In this document: positions 7,609 through 15,585 of the stretch, piece by piece
How the letters are laid out: each line of letters begins with the position of its first letter
Position numbering within the stretch: position 1 is the stretch's first letter
Assembly: GCA_938008415.1 (NCBI GenBank)
Contig: CALLKI010000090.1
Location: forward strand, 1-22,008
Length of the DNA stretch: 22,008 bases
Direction of reading: 5' to 3'
Source: an uncultured Luteimonas sp.
GTDB taxonomy: Bacteria; Pseudomonadota; Gammaproteobacteria; Xanthomonadales; Xanthomonadaceae
Position numbers and translations under genes: made by a program
The notes under the pieces: model-generated
What the model was told of the DNA's origin: nothing
What the model saw: the letters and a program-made list of their open reading frames with translations, nothing else
The model's database searches: none

Positions 7609-7638
7609 CTGACATTTCCCGGGTGCGGGCGCGATAAA
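7609..7638 (+). promoter_or_regulatory. Putative sigma-70 promoter of rep
   Basis: CTGACA (7609-7614) and GATAAA (7633-7638) are separated by 18 bp and match the -35 and -10 consensus at five and four of six positions. Transcription would start near 7645, about 23 bp before the rep start codon. Confidence 0.5.
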
Positions 7639-7667
7639 CTGATGCCACAGCGACCGACCCTCACGCG

Positions 7668-9641
7668 ATGTCCCTCAACCCCCAGCAACGCGCCGCAGTC
7701 GAGCACTGCGACGGCCCCCTGCTCGTGCTCGCCGGGGCAGGCAGCGGCAAGACGCGGGTGATCGTCGAGAAGATCGCCCACCTGATCCGTTCCGGACGCT
7801 ACCCGGCGCGGCGCATCGCCGCGATCACCTTCACCAACAAGGCCGCGAAGGAGATGCGCGAGCGCGTCGCCCGCCGCCTGAAGGGCATGGACATCGAGGG
7901 CCTGACCATCTGCACCTTCCACGCGCTGGGGCTGCGGATGCTGCAGGTCGAGCACGCGAAGGCCGGCCTGCGCCGCGGGTTTTCGGTGTTCGACGCCGAC
8001 GACGCGCTGGCGCAGTTCAAGGACCTGATGCGCGGCGCCAAGCCCGACGCGGTGCAGGCGATGCAATCCCTGGTCTCGGGCCTGAAGAACGCCGGGCTGT
8101 CGCCTGAACAGGCCGCCGCGGCCGCGCGCAGTGCGCGCGAGCACGAGGCCGCCCGGCTGTACGCGCGGTACCAGGAACGGCTGGCGGCGTTCAACGCGGT
8201 GGATTTCGACGACCTGATCCGCCTCCCAGTGCAGCTGCTGGAGGACGACGGGGAGGCACGCCTGGCCTGGCGCGAGCGCATCGGCTACCTGCTGGTGGAC
8301 GAGTGCCAGGACACCAACGACGCACAGTACCGCCTGCTCAAGGCGCTGGCCGGGCCGGCCGGCAATTTCACCTGCGTGGGCGACGACGACCAGAGCATCT
8401 ACGCCTGGCGCGGCGCCAACCCGGAGAACCTGTCCCAGCTGGGCAGGGACTACCCGGCGCTGACGGTGATCAAGCTCGAGCAGAACTACCGCTGCCCCAA
8501 CCGCGTGCTGCGCGCGGCCAACACGCTGATCTCCAACAACCCGCACGAGCACCCGAAGACGCTGTGGAGCGCGCAGCCCGACGGCGAGCGCATCCGTGTC
8601 TGGGAATGCCGCGACGCCGCCCACGAGGCCGAGCGCGTCGCCGCCGAGATCCAGTTCCTGCACACCCTGCGCCAGACGCCGTGGAGCGACTTCTGCGTGC
8701 TGTTCCGCGGCAACCACCAGTCACGGCCGCTGGAGAAGGCGCTGCAGATGCTGCGCATCCCCTACCACCTCAGTGGCGGCACCGCGTTCCTCGATCGTGG
8801 CGAGGTGAAGGACGCGCTGGCCTGGCTGCGCCTGGTCGCCAATCCGGACGACGACAACGCCTTCCTGCGCGCGGTGCAGTCGCCCTCGCGCGGCATCGGG
8901 GCTGGCACGCTGGCAAAGCTGGCAGAGCTTGCGCAGCAGGCGCAACTGCCGCTGTCGCGCGCGGCCGAATCGGTCGGCCTGCTCAAGCAGCTGCAGCCGC
9001 GCGCGGCCAACGCGCTCGGCGCGTTCACCGACATCGTGCGCGGCCTGCGCCAGGACGCCGCGCATCTGCCGCCGGCCGAGCTGGTGCGCAAGCTCAACGA
9101 GAAGTCGGGCCTCGTCGCCGCGCTGCGCGAGCAATGCAGGAGCGAGGAATTGTTCCGCATCCGCCGCGGCAACCTCGACGAGCTGGCCGACTGGTTCGAC
9201 GGCGCGAAGGCCTCGGGGCCAGGCGACCTGGCCGCCCAGCTGGCGCTGCTCAGCCACGCCGACAAGGGCGAGCCCGGCAACCAGGTGCGGCTGATGAGCC
9301 TGCACGCGGCCAAGGGCCTGGAGTTCCGCTATGTCTTCATCGTCGGCATGAACGAGGGCATCCTGCCGCACGAGGCCAGCCTCGACGAGGGCCGGCTGGA
9401 GGAGGAACGCCGGCTGCTGTATGTGGGCATCACCCGCGCGAAGGAGCAGCTGTGGCTGTCGTACGCGCTGGAGGCGCAGCGCTGGGGCGCGAAGGTGAGC
9501 CTCGCGCCCAGCCGCTTCCTCGACGAGCTGCCCGCGGCCGAACTGCAGCGCGACGGCGCCGACCCGGCCGCCGACGCCGAGCGCCGGCAACAGCGCGCCG
9601 CAGCCGGCTTCGCCAGCATCCGCGCCCTGCTGGACGGCTGA
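7668..9641 (+). CDS. rep: ATP-dependent DNA helicase Rep (UvrD/Rep, SF1A)
   Basis: A 657-residue 3'-5' single-strand translocase and helicase that helps replication forks pass roadblocks and restart. Motif I is AGAGSGKT (22-29). Motif II is VDECQD (Asp211, Glu212). Motif III contains GDDDQSIYAWRGA (Gln242 nearby). Motif IV follows at LEQNYRC, motif V at SLHAAKGLEF and motif VI at YVGITRAK with arginine finger Arg590. Length and the LNPQQRAAV start match Rep rather than the longer UvrD or PcrA, and no UvrD-like C-terminal tail is present. The gene converges on the VOC gene with only 26 bp between stops and no terminator visible there. Confidence 0.95.
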   Translation: MSLNPQQRAAVEHCDGPLLVLAGAGSGKTRVIVEKIAHLIRSGRYPARRIAAITFTNKAAKEMRERVARRLKGMDIEGLTICTFHALGLRMLQVEHAKAGLRRGFSVFDADDALAQFKDLMRGAKPDAVQAMQSLVSGLKNAGLSPEQAAAAARSAREHEAARLYARYQERLAAFNAVDFDDLIRLPVQLLEDDGEARLAWRERIGYLLVDECQDTNDAQYRLLKALAGPAGNFTCVGDDDQSIYAWRGANPENLSQLGRDYPALTVIKLEQNYRCPNRVLRAANTLISNNPHEHPKTLWSAQPDGERIRVWECRDAAHEAERVAAEIQFLHTLRQTPWSDFCVLFRGNHQSRPLEKALQMLRIPYHLSGGTAFLDRGEVKDALAWLRLVANPDDDNAFLRAVQSPSRGIGAGTLAKLAELAQQAQLPLSRAAESVGLLKQLQPRAANALGAFTDIVRGLRQDAAHLPPAELVRKLNEKSGLVAALREQCRSEELFRIRRGNLDELADWFDGAKASGPGDLAAQLALLSHADKGEPGNQVRLMSLHAAKGLEFRYVFIVGMNEGILPHEASLDEGRLEEERRLLYVGITRAKEQLWLSYALEAQRWGAKVSLAPSRFLDELPAAELQRDGADPAADAERRQQRAAAGFASIRALLDG

Positions 9642-9667
9642 CGCGGCCAGCACGCCTGCGCGACGTG

Positions 9668-10045
9668 TCAGCCCTCCAGCGCCTGGCAGGCCTCAAGGCG
9701 GTTGCCGTCCGCGTCGCGGAACTGGAAGAACACCACTCCCTCGCCGCGCCGCAGTTCCCCGACGTCCACGCCACGGCGCGCCAGTTCGGCGTGCGCCGCG
9801 GCGGCATCGGCCGTCGCGAAGATGGGATACGCGCCCTGCGCGTCCGCGGCGGCCGGCGTTTCGCCCGGCTTCAGTTCCCACAGGGTCAGGCCCGGTCCCT
9901 GCGGCAGAGGCAGCACCGCCAGGCGTTCGTCCGGGTCCACGTACGCAGCCTCCAGTCCCAGCCTGCCGGCATACCACGCGATTGCCTCGTCCAGCGCGGA
10001 CACGCGCAGGATGAACGTGTCGATGCGGTCGAACAACGCCGCCAT
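9668..10045 (-). CDS. VOC-fold protein (glyoxalase/bleomycin-resistance superfamily)
   Basis: A 125-residue single-domain VOC protein. It has the beta-alpha-beta pattern FDRIDTFILRVSALDEAIAW at the start and the terminal signature FRDADGNRLEACQ, where Glu is the usual metal ligand. The middle holds a second repeat beginning YPIFATADAAAAHAELARRG. Start choice is strong: GGGGGAGGGAGGAC directly precedes ATG at 10045, although the frame stays open far upstream. The superfamily includes lyases, dioxygenases and drug-binding proteins, and substrate cannot be predicted. It is convergent with rep and divergent (127 bp) from the acid phosphatase gene. Confidence 0.85.
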   Translation of the reverse strand: MAALFDRIDTFILRVSALDEAIAWYAGRLGLEAAYVDPDERLAVLPLPQGPGLTLWELKPGETPAAADAQGAYPIFATADAAAAHAELARRGVDVGELRRGEGVVFFQFRDADGNRLEACQALEG

Positions 10046-10137
10046 GTCCTCCCTCCCCCTTGCCCGACCCCGGGCCCGTCGCACCGCAGGCGCTGGAGTC
10101 TGGCCATCTTCCGCGACCGCCTGCAACGCCGCTTCGT

Positions 10138-10143
10138 TACACT
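10138..10143 (+). promoter_or_regulatory. Putative -10 box before acid phosphatase gene
   Basis: TACACT lies 30 bp upstream of the start codon, in the divergent region between the VOC and phosphatase genes. No good -35 element is visible, so confidence is low. Confidence 0.3.
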
Positions 10144-10172
10144 CCGCCTCCCCCAGACACTGGAGCCGCCGC

Positions 10173-11081
10173 ATGCGCGCGATCCCTGCCGCGACCCTCC
10201 TTGCCACCCTGCTTGCGCTCACCGCGTGCCGCACCGTGCTCCCCGCGCCAGGCGACGGTGCCGCCGCCCCTGCGCCTGTGCCCGCCCCCGCCGCGCAGGC
10301 CGCGGCCGACGACAACCTCAACGCGGTGCTGTGGGTGCAGCGCTCCGAGGAATACCGGGCCAACGCCCTCGCCATCTACCGCGCCGCCGCCGCCCGGCTT
10401 GACGCCGCCCTGGCCGACCCGCACTGGGACGCGCTGGCGCCCGGGGAGCGCGCGGCCACCGCACCGGCCGAAGGCCTCAGGCCCGCGGTCATCCTCGACA
10501 TCGACGAGACCGTGCTCGACAACTCGCCCTACCAGGCCCGGCTGGTCGCCGATGGCCGGGAATACGACGAGGACACCTGGGCCGACTGGGTGATGGAGAA
10601 GAAGGCCCGGCCGGTGCCGGGCGTGCTCGAGTTCGCCCGCGCCGCCGAGGCCCGCGGCGTGACCCTGATCTACCTGTCCAACCGCGCCGCCCACCTGAAG
10701 GACGCCACCCTCGCCAACCTGCGCGAGGCCGGCCTGCCGGTGAAGGACGAAAGCGTCTTCCTCGGCCTCGGCACCCCGGTCGAAGGCTGCGAGCAGCGCG
10801 GCTCGGAGAAGAAGTGCCGCCGCCTGCTCGTCGGCCGCCAGTACCGCGTGCTCATGCAGTTCGGCGACCAGCTCGGCGACTTCGTGGAGATCACCTCCAA
10901 CACCCCCGAAGCCCGTGCCGCGCTCATGGAGCGGTACGGCGACTGGTTCGGCGAACGCTGGTGGATGCTGGCCAACCCCACCTACGGCGGGTGGGAACCT
11001 GCCCGGTTCGGCAATGCCTGGGGCAAGCCGCGCGAAGCCCGCCGGGAACTCAAGCGCCAGGCCCTCGACACCGCCCGCTGA
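10173..11081 (+). CDS. Class C acid phosphatase, e(P4)-type 5'-nucleotidase lipoprotein (HAD superfamily)
   Basis: A 302-residue lipoprotein. The signal peptide ends in lipobox LTAC with Cys19 as the lipidated residue. An Ala/Pro linker follows, then the HAD acid phosphatase domain. Motif I is ILDIDETVLDN with nucleophile Asp109 and acid/base Asp111. Motif II is YLSNR (Ser169). A Lys-rich stretch EKKCRRLLVG precedes motif IV QFGDQLGDF (Asp232, Asp236). These are hallmarks of Haemophilus e(P4)/class C nonspecific acid phosphatases, which dephosphorylate nucleotides such as NMN or 5'-nucleotides at the outer membrane for uptake. TGGAG eight bases upstream supports the start. It probably salvages nucleosides or phosphate; the local genes do not say which. 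Confidence 0.92.
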   Translation: MRAIPAATLLATLLALTACRTVLPAPGDGAAAPAPVPAPAAQAAADDNLNAVLWVQRSEEYRANALAIYRAAAARLDAALADPHWDALAPGERAATAPAEGLRPAVILDIDETVLDNSPYQARLVADGREYDEDTWADWVMEKKARPVPGVLEFARAAEARGVTLIYLSNRAAHLKDATLANLREAGLPVKDESVFLGLGTPVEGCEQRGSEKKCRRLLVGRQYRVLMQFGDQLGDFVEITSNTPEARAALMERYGDWFGERWWMLANPTYGGWEPARFGNAWGKPREARRELKRQALDTAR

Positions 11082-11135
11082 CCCGCCCACCGGCCCAGCC
11101 CTGTCGGGCACGCCCGTCCCGGAACCATGATTCTC

Positions 11136-11190
11136 TTGAAAATCAACAGGATAAGCTTGTTCAATTAAGATGTTGCATTAGATTCTGCGC
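11136..11190 (+). promoter_or_regulatory. AT-rich patch, promoter-like, before candidate small RNA
   Basis: This stretch is markedly AT-rich against a roughly 70 percent GC background. TTGTTC (11157-11162) and TAGATT (11179-11184) are spaced 16 bp apart and could serve as -35 and -10. TTGAAA (11136-11141) is an additional upstream element. Confidence 0.4.
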
Positions 11191-11272
11191 CGCGCTAACC
11201 TGCCGGCGCCCACAACCCAAGTCCTCCGGCGTTGCCGGATTGACGGGAAACCGGAAGGTTTCCCGTTTTTTT
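11187..11272 (+). ncRNA. Candidate small RNA with three stem-loops
   Basis: About 86 bases hold three successive hairpins. Arms GCGCCG (11187-11192) and CGGCGC (11204-11209) close an 11-base loop. TCCGGC and GCCGGA (11225-11230, 11234-11239) close a GTT loop. A perfect ten-base terminator stem follows (11243-11266) with a T-run. A C-rich single strand (CACAACCCAAGTCC, 11211-11224) between hairpins 1 and 2 could pair with G-rich ribosome-binding sites. The segment is preceded by an AT-rich promoter-like region and lies 106 bp after the phosphatase stop, so it is not simply the phosphatase terminator. I cannot assign it to a known family. A rival view is a long 3' UTR of the phosphatase mRNA. 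Confidence 0.45.
11243..11272 (+). terminator. Intrinsic terminator, perfect 10-bp stem
   Basis: ACGGGAAACC (11243-11252) and GGTTTCCCGT (11257-11266) pair fully around a GGAA loop and run into seven T residues (11266-11272). It ends transcripts from the candidate small RNA and any readthrough from the acid phosphatase gene. Confidence 0.9.
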
Positions 11273-11362
11273 GTCCGCCGTCCCGGAACCCGGACGGGCG
11301 GGTTGCCCCGCCCCCCCTCCATCGCCAAGATGCGCCCCCGGGGAACACACCGGGGTAACTGC

Positions 11363-12250
11363 ATGCGACTGCGCACCGTCGCCACCGTCGTCCTGTCCAT
11401 CGCGCTGGCAGCGGCGACCGGCTGCAACCGGCACGGGCACGGCGGCGATGCCGGGGACCCGCCCGGGGCCGACTCCCCGGTCGAGGCGGTGCGCGAACTG
11501 ACCGCGCACCTGATCGCCAACGACCTGGCCGCCTTCGCCCGCGACGCCGTGCCCCCCGGGCTGCACGCCCGGCTCGAGGCCGCCTGGCGCGAGGGCCGTA
11601 CCCGCTGGCCGCTCGACGAATTCCCGCTGGCCTCGCACCACCCCGCGGCGCTCGCCACCCTGGCCGCGGACGGCGCCGAACAGTCCCTGCAGGATACCTT
11701 CGACCGCCAGTTCGCCGGCGCCGCCGCGGAACTGGGCCAGACCGCGGCCGCCCTCGGCGTGTTCGGCATGCAGTACATCGAGCAGCACGAGGGGTTCAGC
11801 CCGTCGGAGCGCCAGCACTACGCCCAGATCGTCTCCGCGCTCAGCGCCTGGGGCATCCGCGCCCCGCTCGCCGACCGCGACCGCGCGCTGAAGGCGATCG
11901 CCCTGCTGACCGCCGCCGCCCGCGAGGCGGAACTCACCTCGCCCGGTGACTTCGCTGCCGCCGGCATGGACGAGGCACTCGCGCGCATGGCCCCGGTGCT
12001 CGCCGCCGGCAAGCAGGCCCTCGCGCTGTACGGCCTGGACCTCGACGCCGGGCTGTCGGCGATGCAGGTGCACCTGCTGTCCCAGACCGGCGACACCGCC
12101 CAGGTCCACATGGAGTACAGCCTGGCCGGCACGCCCATCGATGCCGTCGTGGGCGTGGAGCGCCACGACGGCCGCTGGTACGTCAGCGACTTCATCGCCA
12201 ACGCGGAGGCGGCGCTGGCCCCGCAGTCCACGGACCGGACCGCCGACTGA
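11363..12250 (+). CDS. Lipoprotein of unknown function
   Basis: A 295-residue protein with a signal peptide and a lipobox-like ATGC at Cys21. After a His/Gly linker come about 250 residues of Ala-rich helices (LTAHLIANDLAAFARDAVPP, ALARMAPVLAAGKQALALYG). The chain ends in a short beta-rich segment (AVVGVERHDGRWYVSDFI) resembling the end of NTF2-like or DUF4878-type lipoproteins. I do not recognise the family and see no catalytic motif. A start at 11330 is in frame but would put charged residues before the signal, so the ATG at 11363 preceded by GGGGTAA is preferred. It is separated from the phosphatase gene by the small-RNA/terminator region and converges on glnE. Confidence 0.75.
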   Translation: MRLRTVATVVLSIALAAATGCNRHGHGGDAGDPPGADSPVEAVRELTAHLIANDLAAFARDAVPPGLHARLEAAWREGRTRWPLDEFPLASHHPAALATLAADGAEQSLQDTFDRQFAGAAAELGQTAAALGVFGMQYIEQHEGFSPSERQHYAQIVSALSAWGIRAPLADRDRALKAIALLTAAAREAELTSPGDFAAAGMDEALARMAPVLAAGKQALALYGLDLDAGLSAMQVHLLSQTGDTAQVHMEYSLAGTPIDAVVGVERHDGRWYVSDFIANAEAALAPQSTDRTAD

Positions 12251-12450
12251 TCCCGGGGGCGCGCCCCCGCCAACCCCTCCGCGTGCCGGGGAAGGCCGGG
12301 GCGGGGGGCAAAGGGCATCCGCGCCCTGCGTGCCCGTCATCGCGGACGGGTGCCTCCCCTCTCCCGGCGCCTCCTTCCCGCCGGGCCGGAAGCGGAGTTG
12401 TTCCCGCCGGCGGAGGGAGGGGGCGCAGGGGCACGGCCGCGATCCGGAGG
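12251..12450. repeat. GC-rich palindromic intergenic block between convergent genes
   Basis: This 200-bp gap separates the convergent lipoprotein and glnE genes and contains no gene I can support. It starts with a perfect 16-bp palindrome CGGGGGCGCGCCCCCG (12254-12269), three bases after the lipoprotein stop. CCCCTCCGCGTGCCGGGG, GGCCGGGGCGGGGGG and later C-rich/G-rich complementary runs (CCTCCCCTCTCC and GGAGGGAGGGGG) follow. The style recalls multicopy GC-rich intergenic repeats of Xanthomonadaceae, which may act as mRNA 3'-end structures. Copy number cannot be seen in one window. Confidence 0.4.
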
Positions 12451-15231
12451 TCAGTCCCCCAGCCATCGACGCCACTGCGCGCGGATCGCCTCGCGGGCGG
12501 CAGGCGGGACGTCGCCGTGGGGGACGATGCGCCTGCGGCGGTCGAGGGTGCAATCCAGGCCGAGGGCCAGCAGCGCGGCGTGGGCCTCGCGCAGCGACGA
12601 GGCGGCGTCCCGGTCGAGGATGCCTTCGGCTTCCAGCACGTCGAGCAGGAGCCGGGTGGCGCGCGGTCCCAGCAGCGCCGGGTGCGCCGCGGCGTGGCGC
12701 AGCACCAGGTACTGGACGATGAACTCCAGGTCCACCAGCCCGCCCTCGCCCTGCTTGAGGTCGAACATGGCGTCGTTGCCGCGGTCGAGCTCGCCGCGCA
12801 TGCGCTGGCGCATCACGGCCACGTCCCCGCGCAGCCCGGCCTCGTCGCGCGGGCGCGAGAGGGTGCCGGCGCGGATCGCCTCGAACGCCTCGCGCATGGA
12901 CGCGTCCCCCGCGACGAAGCGCGCGCGCACCAGCGCCTGGTGCTCCCAGGTCCAGGCGCGCTCGCGCTGGTATTCACCGTAGCTGGCCAGCGACGACACC
13001 AGCAGGCCCTTGCCGCCGTCCGGGCGCAGGCGAACGTCCACGTCGTACAGGCGGCCGCCGCCGGTCACCGCGCCGAGCAGGCCCACGATCTTCTGCGCCA
13101 GCCGCGCGAACCAGCGCGGCGCGTCGAGCGGGCGCGCGCCGTCGGAGTGCGCCTCGGGCGGGGCGTCGTACAGGAACACCAGGTCCAGGTCGGAGCCGAA
13201 GCCCAGCTCCTCGCCGCCGAGGCTGCCGTAGCCGACCACCGCGAAGCGCGCGCCGGGCAGGTCGCCATGGCTGGCGCGCAGCTCGCGCAGGGCCAGTCCG
13301 CGCACCACGTCCACCACCGCGTCGGCCAACCACGCCAGCTGGCGGGTGCTGTCGTGCGCGGGCTGGCGCCGGTCGAGCGTGGCCAGAGCGATTCGGAAGC
13401 TGAGCTGCTGGCGGATCTCGTTGAGCAGGAACAGCGCGTCCTCGGTGTCGTCGCGCTCCAGCACGCCGGCGCAGGCGCGCGCGAACGCCTCACGGTCCGG
13501 CAACGGCCCGGCGACGCGCACGTCGAGCAGTTCGTCCAGCAGCACCGGGTGCGCGGCGAGGCGCTCGGCGAGGAACGCGCTGCGCGTGGTCACGTCCACC
13601 AGCCGCGACAGCGCCGCCGGCTCCTCGTCCAGCAGCGCCAGGTAGCTGGCGCGGCGCAGGATGTTGTGCAGCATCGCCAGCAGGCGGCGCACCGCCTGCA
13701 GCGGCTGCGGCGAGGACGCGGTCGCCTGCAGCATCACCGGCAGCACCCGGTCGAGCCTGGCCCGCGAGGCGTCGGACAGCTCGCGCACGCTGGGCGAGCG
13801 CGCGAAATCGCGCAGCGCCGCGTCCACGGCCCCGGCCTCCCCGAAACCGGCGGCGGCCAGGGTGCCGGCGTCGCCGCCGTCCGGCAGCACGCGCCAGTAC
13901 GCCGCCAGGCCGTCGTCCGCCGCCGCCTGGCGGCGGCGCTGGCTGAGCAGTGCGTCGAACTCGCGCGCCACTCGCGCGCGGTGCACCCCCAGCTCGCGCA
14001 GCATGGCATCCGCGCCGTCATAGCCCAGCCCGAGCGCGAGCCGCACACGTTCCAGCGGCAGGGACGGCAGTTCATGCGTCTGCGCGTCGCGCAGCATCTG
14101 CAGCCTGTTCTCGACGTGGCGCAGGAAACGGTAGGCATCGGCCAGCGCCGATTCCGTTTCCGCCGGGATGTAGCCGGCGTCGCGCAGCGCGCGCAGGGCC
14201 GGCAGCAGCCGTCGCTCGCGCAGCGCCGGTTCGCGGCCGCCGCGGATCAGCTGCAGGACCTGGGCCAGGAACTCGATCTCGCGGATCCCGCCCGGGCCAC
14301 GCTTGATGTCGTCGGCCAGTTCCCTGCGCGCGACCTCCGCCGTGATCATCGCCTTCATCGCGCGCAGGCCGTCGAGCGCGCCGTAGTCGAGGTAGCGGCG
14401 GTACACGAACGGCCGCAGCGACGCCAGGAAGCGCTCGCCCGCGGCGAGGTCGCCGGCGACGGGCCGCGCCTTCTGCCAGGCATAGCGTTCCCAGTCGCGG
14501 CCTTCGTGCTGGAAGTACTGCTCCATCGCCGCGAAGCTCATCGCCACCCGGCCGGCGTTGCCGAACGGCCGCAGGCGCAGGTCCACGCGGTGGCAGAAGC
14601 CGTCGGCGGTGGTCTCGTCGAGCAGTACCGTCAGCTGCCGGCCGAGCCGCGCGAAGTATTCCTCCGCCGCCAGCGGGCGCGCGCCGTTGCTCTCGCCCGC
14701 CTGTTCGTAGGCGTACACGAGGTCGACGTCGGAACTGAAGTTCAGCTCGCCGCCGCCGAGCTTGCCCATGCCGAACACCACCAGCCGCACCGGGCTGCCA
14801 TCGGCGGCGCGCACGGTGCCGTGGCGGGCGGCGAACTCCGCCTCCAGCGCCTCCAGCGCGATGCGCAGGCAGTCCTCGGCAAGGCGCGTGGTGGCCTCCA
14901 GCGTGGCGTCGATGTCATCGAGCCCCAGCACGTCGCGCCAGACCAGGCGCGCGGATTCCGCGCGGCGGTGGCGGCGCAGCAGGCGCGGCCATTCGGCGCG
15001 CTGCTCCGGCGCGAGCACCGGCGGCGCGAACGGCTGCGCGCCGTCGTCCCGCGCCAGCGCTGCCAGCACCTCCGGCCGCGATGCGAGCACGTCGATCGCG
15101 AAATCGCTGGCGATGGCGATGCGGCGCAGCTTGCCCGCGAGCACCGCGTCGTCGCGCACGGACTGTGGCAGGCGCGCGAGTGCGCGTTGCACGTGGGCGT
15201 CGATCTGTCCGCGCGCGTCGATGTCGTCCAT
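12451..15231 (-). CDS. glnE: Bifunctional glutamine synthetase adenylyltransferase/adenylyl-removing enzyme
   Basis: A 926-residue enzyme that adds AMP to, and removes it from, a tyrosine on glutamine synthetase in response to PII and glutamine, tuning nitrogen assimilation. It has the expected duplicated nucleotidyltransferase layout. The N-terminal adenylyl-removing domain carries FGMGKLGGGELNFSSDVDL (about 152-170). The C-terminal adenylyltransferase domain carries VGYGSLGGEELGFGSDLDL (about 662-680). Both keep the G-S/SD-x-DL metal-binding Asp pair. Between them is the helical region containing KRGPGGIREIEFLAQ. Length is normal. No clear Shine-Dalgarno precedes the ATG, but the protein start lines up with the family. 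The nearest gene upstream is the FAD oxidoreductase, 354 bp away across a terminator, so glnE probably has its own promoter. Confidence 0.97.
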   Translation of the reverse strand: MDDIDARGQIDAHVQRALARLPQSVRDDAVLAGKLRRIAIASDFAIDVLASRPEVLAALARDDGAQPFAPPVLAPEQRAEWPRLLRRHRRAESARLVWRDVLGLDDIDATLEATTRLAEDCLRIALEALEAEFAARHGTVRAADGSPVRLVVFGMGKLGGGELNFSSDVDLVYAYEQAGESNGARPLAAEEYFARLGRQLTVLLDETTADGFCHRVDLRLRPFGNAGRVAMSFAAMEQYFQHEGRDWERYAWQKARPVAGDLAAGERFLASLRPFVYRRYLDYGALDGLRAMKAMITAEVARRELADDIKRGPGGIREIEFLAQVLQLIRGGREPALRERRLLPALRALRDAGYIPAETESALADAYRFLRHVENRLQMLRDAQTHELPSLPLERVRLALGLGYDGADAMLRELGVHRARVAREFDALLSQRRRQAAADDGLAAYWRVLPDGGDAGTLAAAGFGEAGAVDAALRDFARSPSVRELSDASRARLDRVLPVMLQATASSPQPLQAVRRLLAMLHNILRRASYLALLDEEPAALSRLVDVTTRSAFLAERLAAHPVLLDELLDVRVAGPLPDREAFARACAGVLERDDTEDALFLLNEIRQQLSFRIALATLDRRQPAHDSTRQLAWLADAVVDVVRGLALRELRASHGDLPGARFAVVGYGSLGGEELGFGSDLDLVFLYDAPPEAHSDGARPLDAPRWFARLAQKIVGLLGAVTGGGRLYDVDVRLRPDGGKGLLVSSLASYGEYQRERAWTWEHQALVRARFVAGDASMREAFEAIRAGTLSRPRDEAGLRGDVAVMRQRMRGELDRGNDAMFDLKQGEGGLVDLEFIVQYLVLRHAAAHPALLGPRATRLLLDVLEAEGILDRDAASSLREAHAALLALGLDCTLDRRRRIVPHGDVPPAAREAIRAQWRRWLGD

Positions 15232-15322
15232 GCGCGGATTGTGGCACCGCGGCGGACACGTTGCGCGGGCCGCCGCGACGCGGTGTCTCCCTCTCCATCA
15301 ACAAGCACGCGCGCCACACGCG

Positions 15323-15338
15323 TGGCATGGGGATGCCA
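15323..15338. repeat. Inverted repeat upstream of glnE
   Basis: TGGCAT and ATGCCA pair around a GGGG tetraloop about 92 bp upstream of the glnE start codon. It could be a regulator site or leader hairpin. No other strong promoter element is visible between the terminator at 15391 and glnE. Confidence 0.35.
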
Positions 15339-15390
15339 TGGCGCCGACACCTGGGCCACGTCCGCATTGCGCCCGCCGTGGGCCGGGCAA

Positions 15391-15427
15391 TAAAAAAGCC
15401 CGCTGCAGTTTCCTGCGAGCGGGCTTT
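15391..15427 (-). terminator. Intrinsic terminator on the minus strand
   Basis: Read leftward, AAAGCCCGCT (15427-15418) pairs with AGCGGGCTTT (15104 bases into the window's right third, at 15404-15395). An inner GCAG/CTGC extension is present, and the stem is followed by a run of T residues on the minus strand (15397-15392). It stops transcription coming from the FAD oxidoreductase side before glnE. Confidence 0.9.
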
Positions 15428-15509
15428 GCTCCCTCCCCCACGTCGGGTGCGGGGGCATCGTGAAGGAACCATTAGCGCCATGCACGCTGCAGCGCAAAAA
15501 CAAACCGCA
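15391..15509 (-). ncRNA. Candidate minus-strand small RNA or leader ending at the terminator
   Basis: On the minus strand a GATAAT -10-like box (15521-15516) precedes about 120 bases that end in a strong intrinsic terminator. Within them are AACCGTGCGGTT near the start and the palindrome CGCTGCAGCG. A C/G hairpin CCCCC ... GGGGG follows, with a C-rich loop (ACCCGAC), at about 15434-15454. The sequence lies in the 354-bp gap between the FAD oxidoreductase and glnE. An open frame starting MNRAVCFC runs through the terminator without a stop, so a short leader peptide is not supported. The -35 box is unrecognisable. The alternative is a structured 3' UTR of the oxidoreductase mRNA. Confidence 0.4.
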
Positions 15510-15585
15510 CGGTTCATTATCTCGATGCCCGCGGGTAACCGTTTACCGCGCGCGGATCCGCTGGTTTCCCGGGGGAAATCCCCGT

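Noticed and set aside
8303..10402. A 699-codon frame overlapping rep and the VOC gene
   Set aside because: It is out of frame with rep, has no motif, and crosses a real gene on the other strand.
12283..15393. A 1036-codon open frame antisense to glnE
   Set aside because: It lies opposite glnE, whose family motifs are unmistakable. The translation is rich in Arg, Gln, His and Ala with no domain, as expected for a shadow frame in very GC-rich DNA.
15391..15515. Leader peptide beginning MNRAVCFC before the terminator, suggesting attenuation of glnE
   Set aside because: The frame has no stop before the terminator and no run of a single regulatory amino acid, so classical attenuation is not supported.
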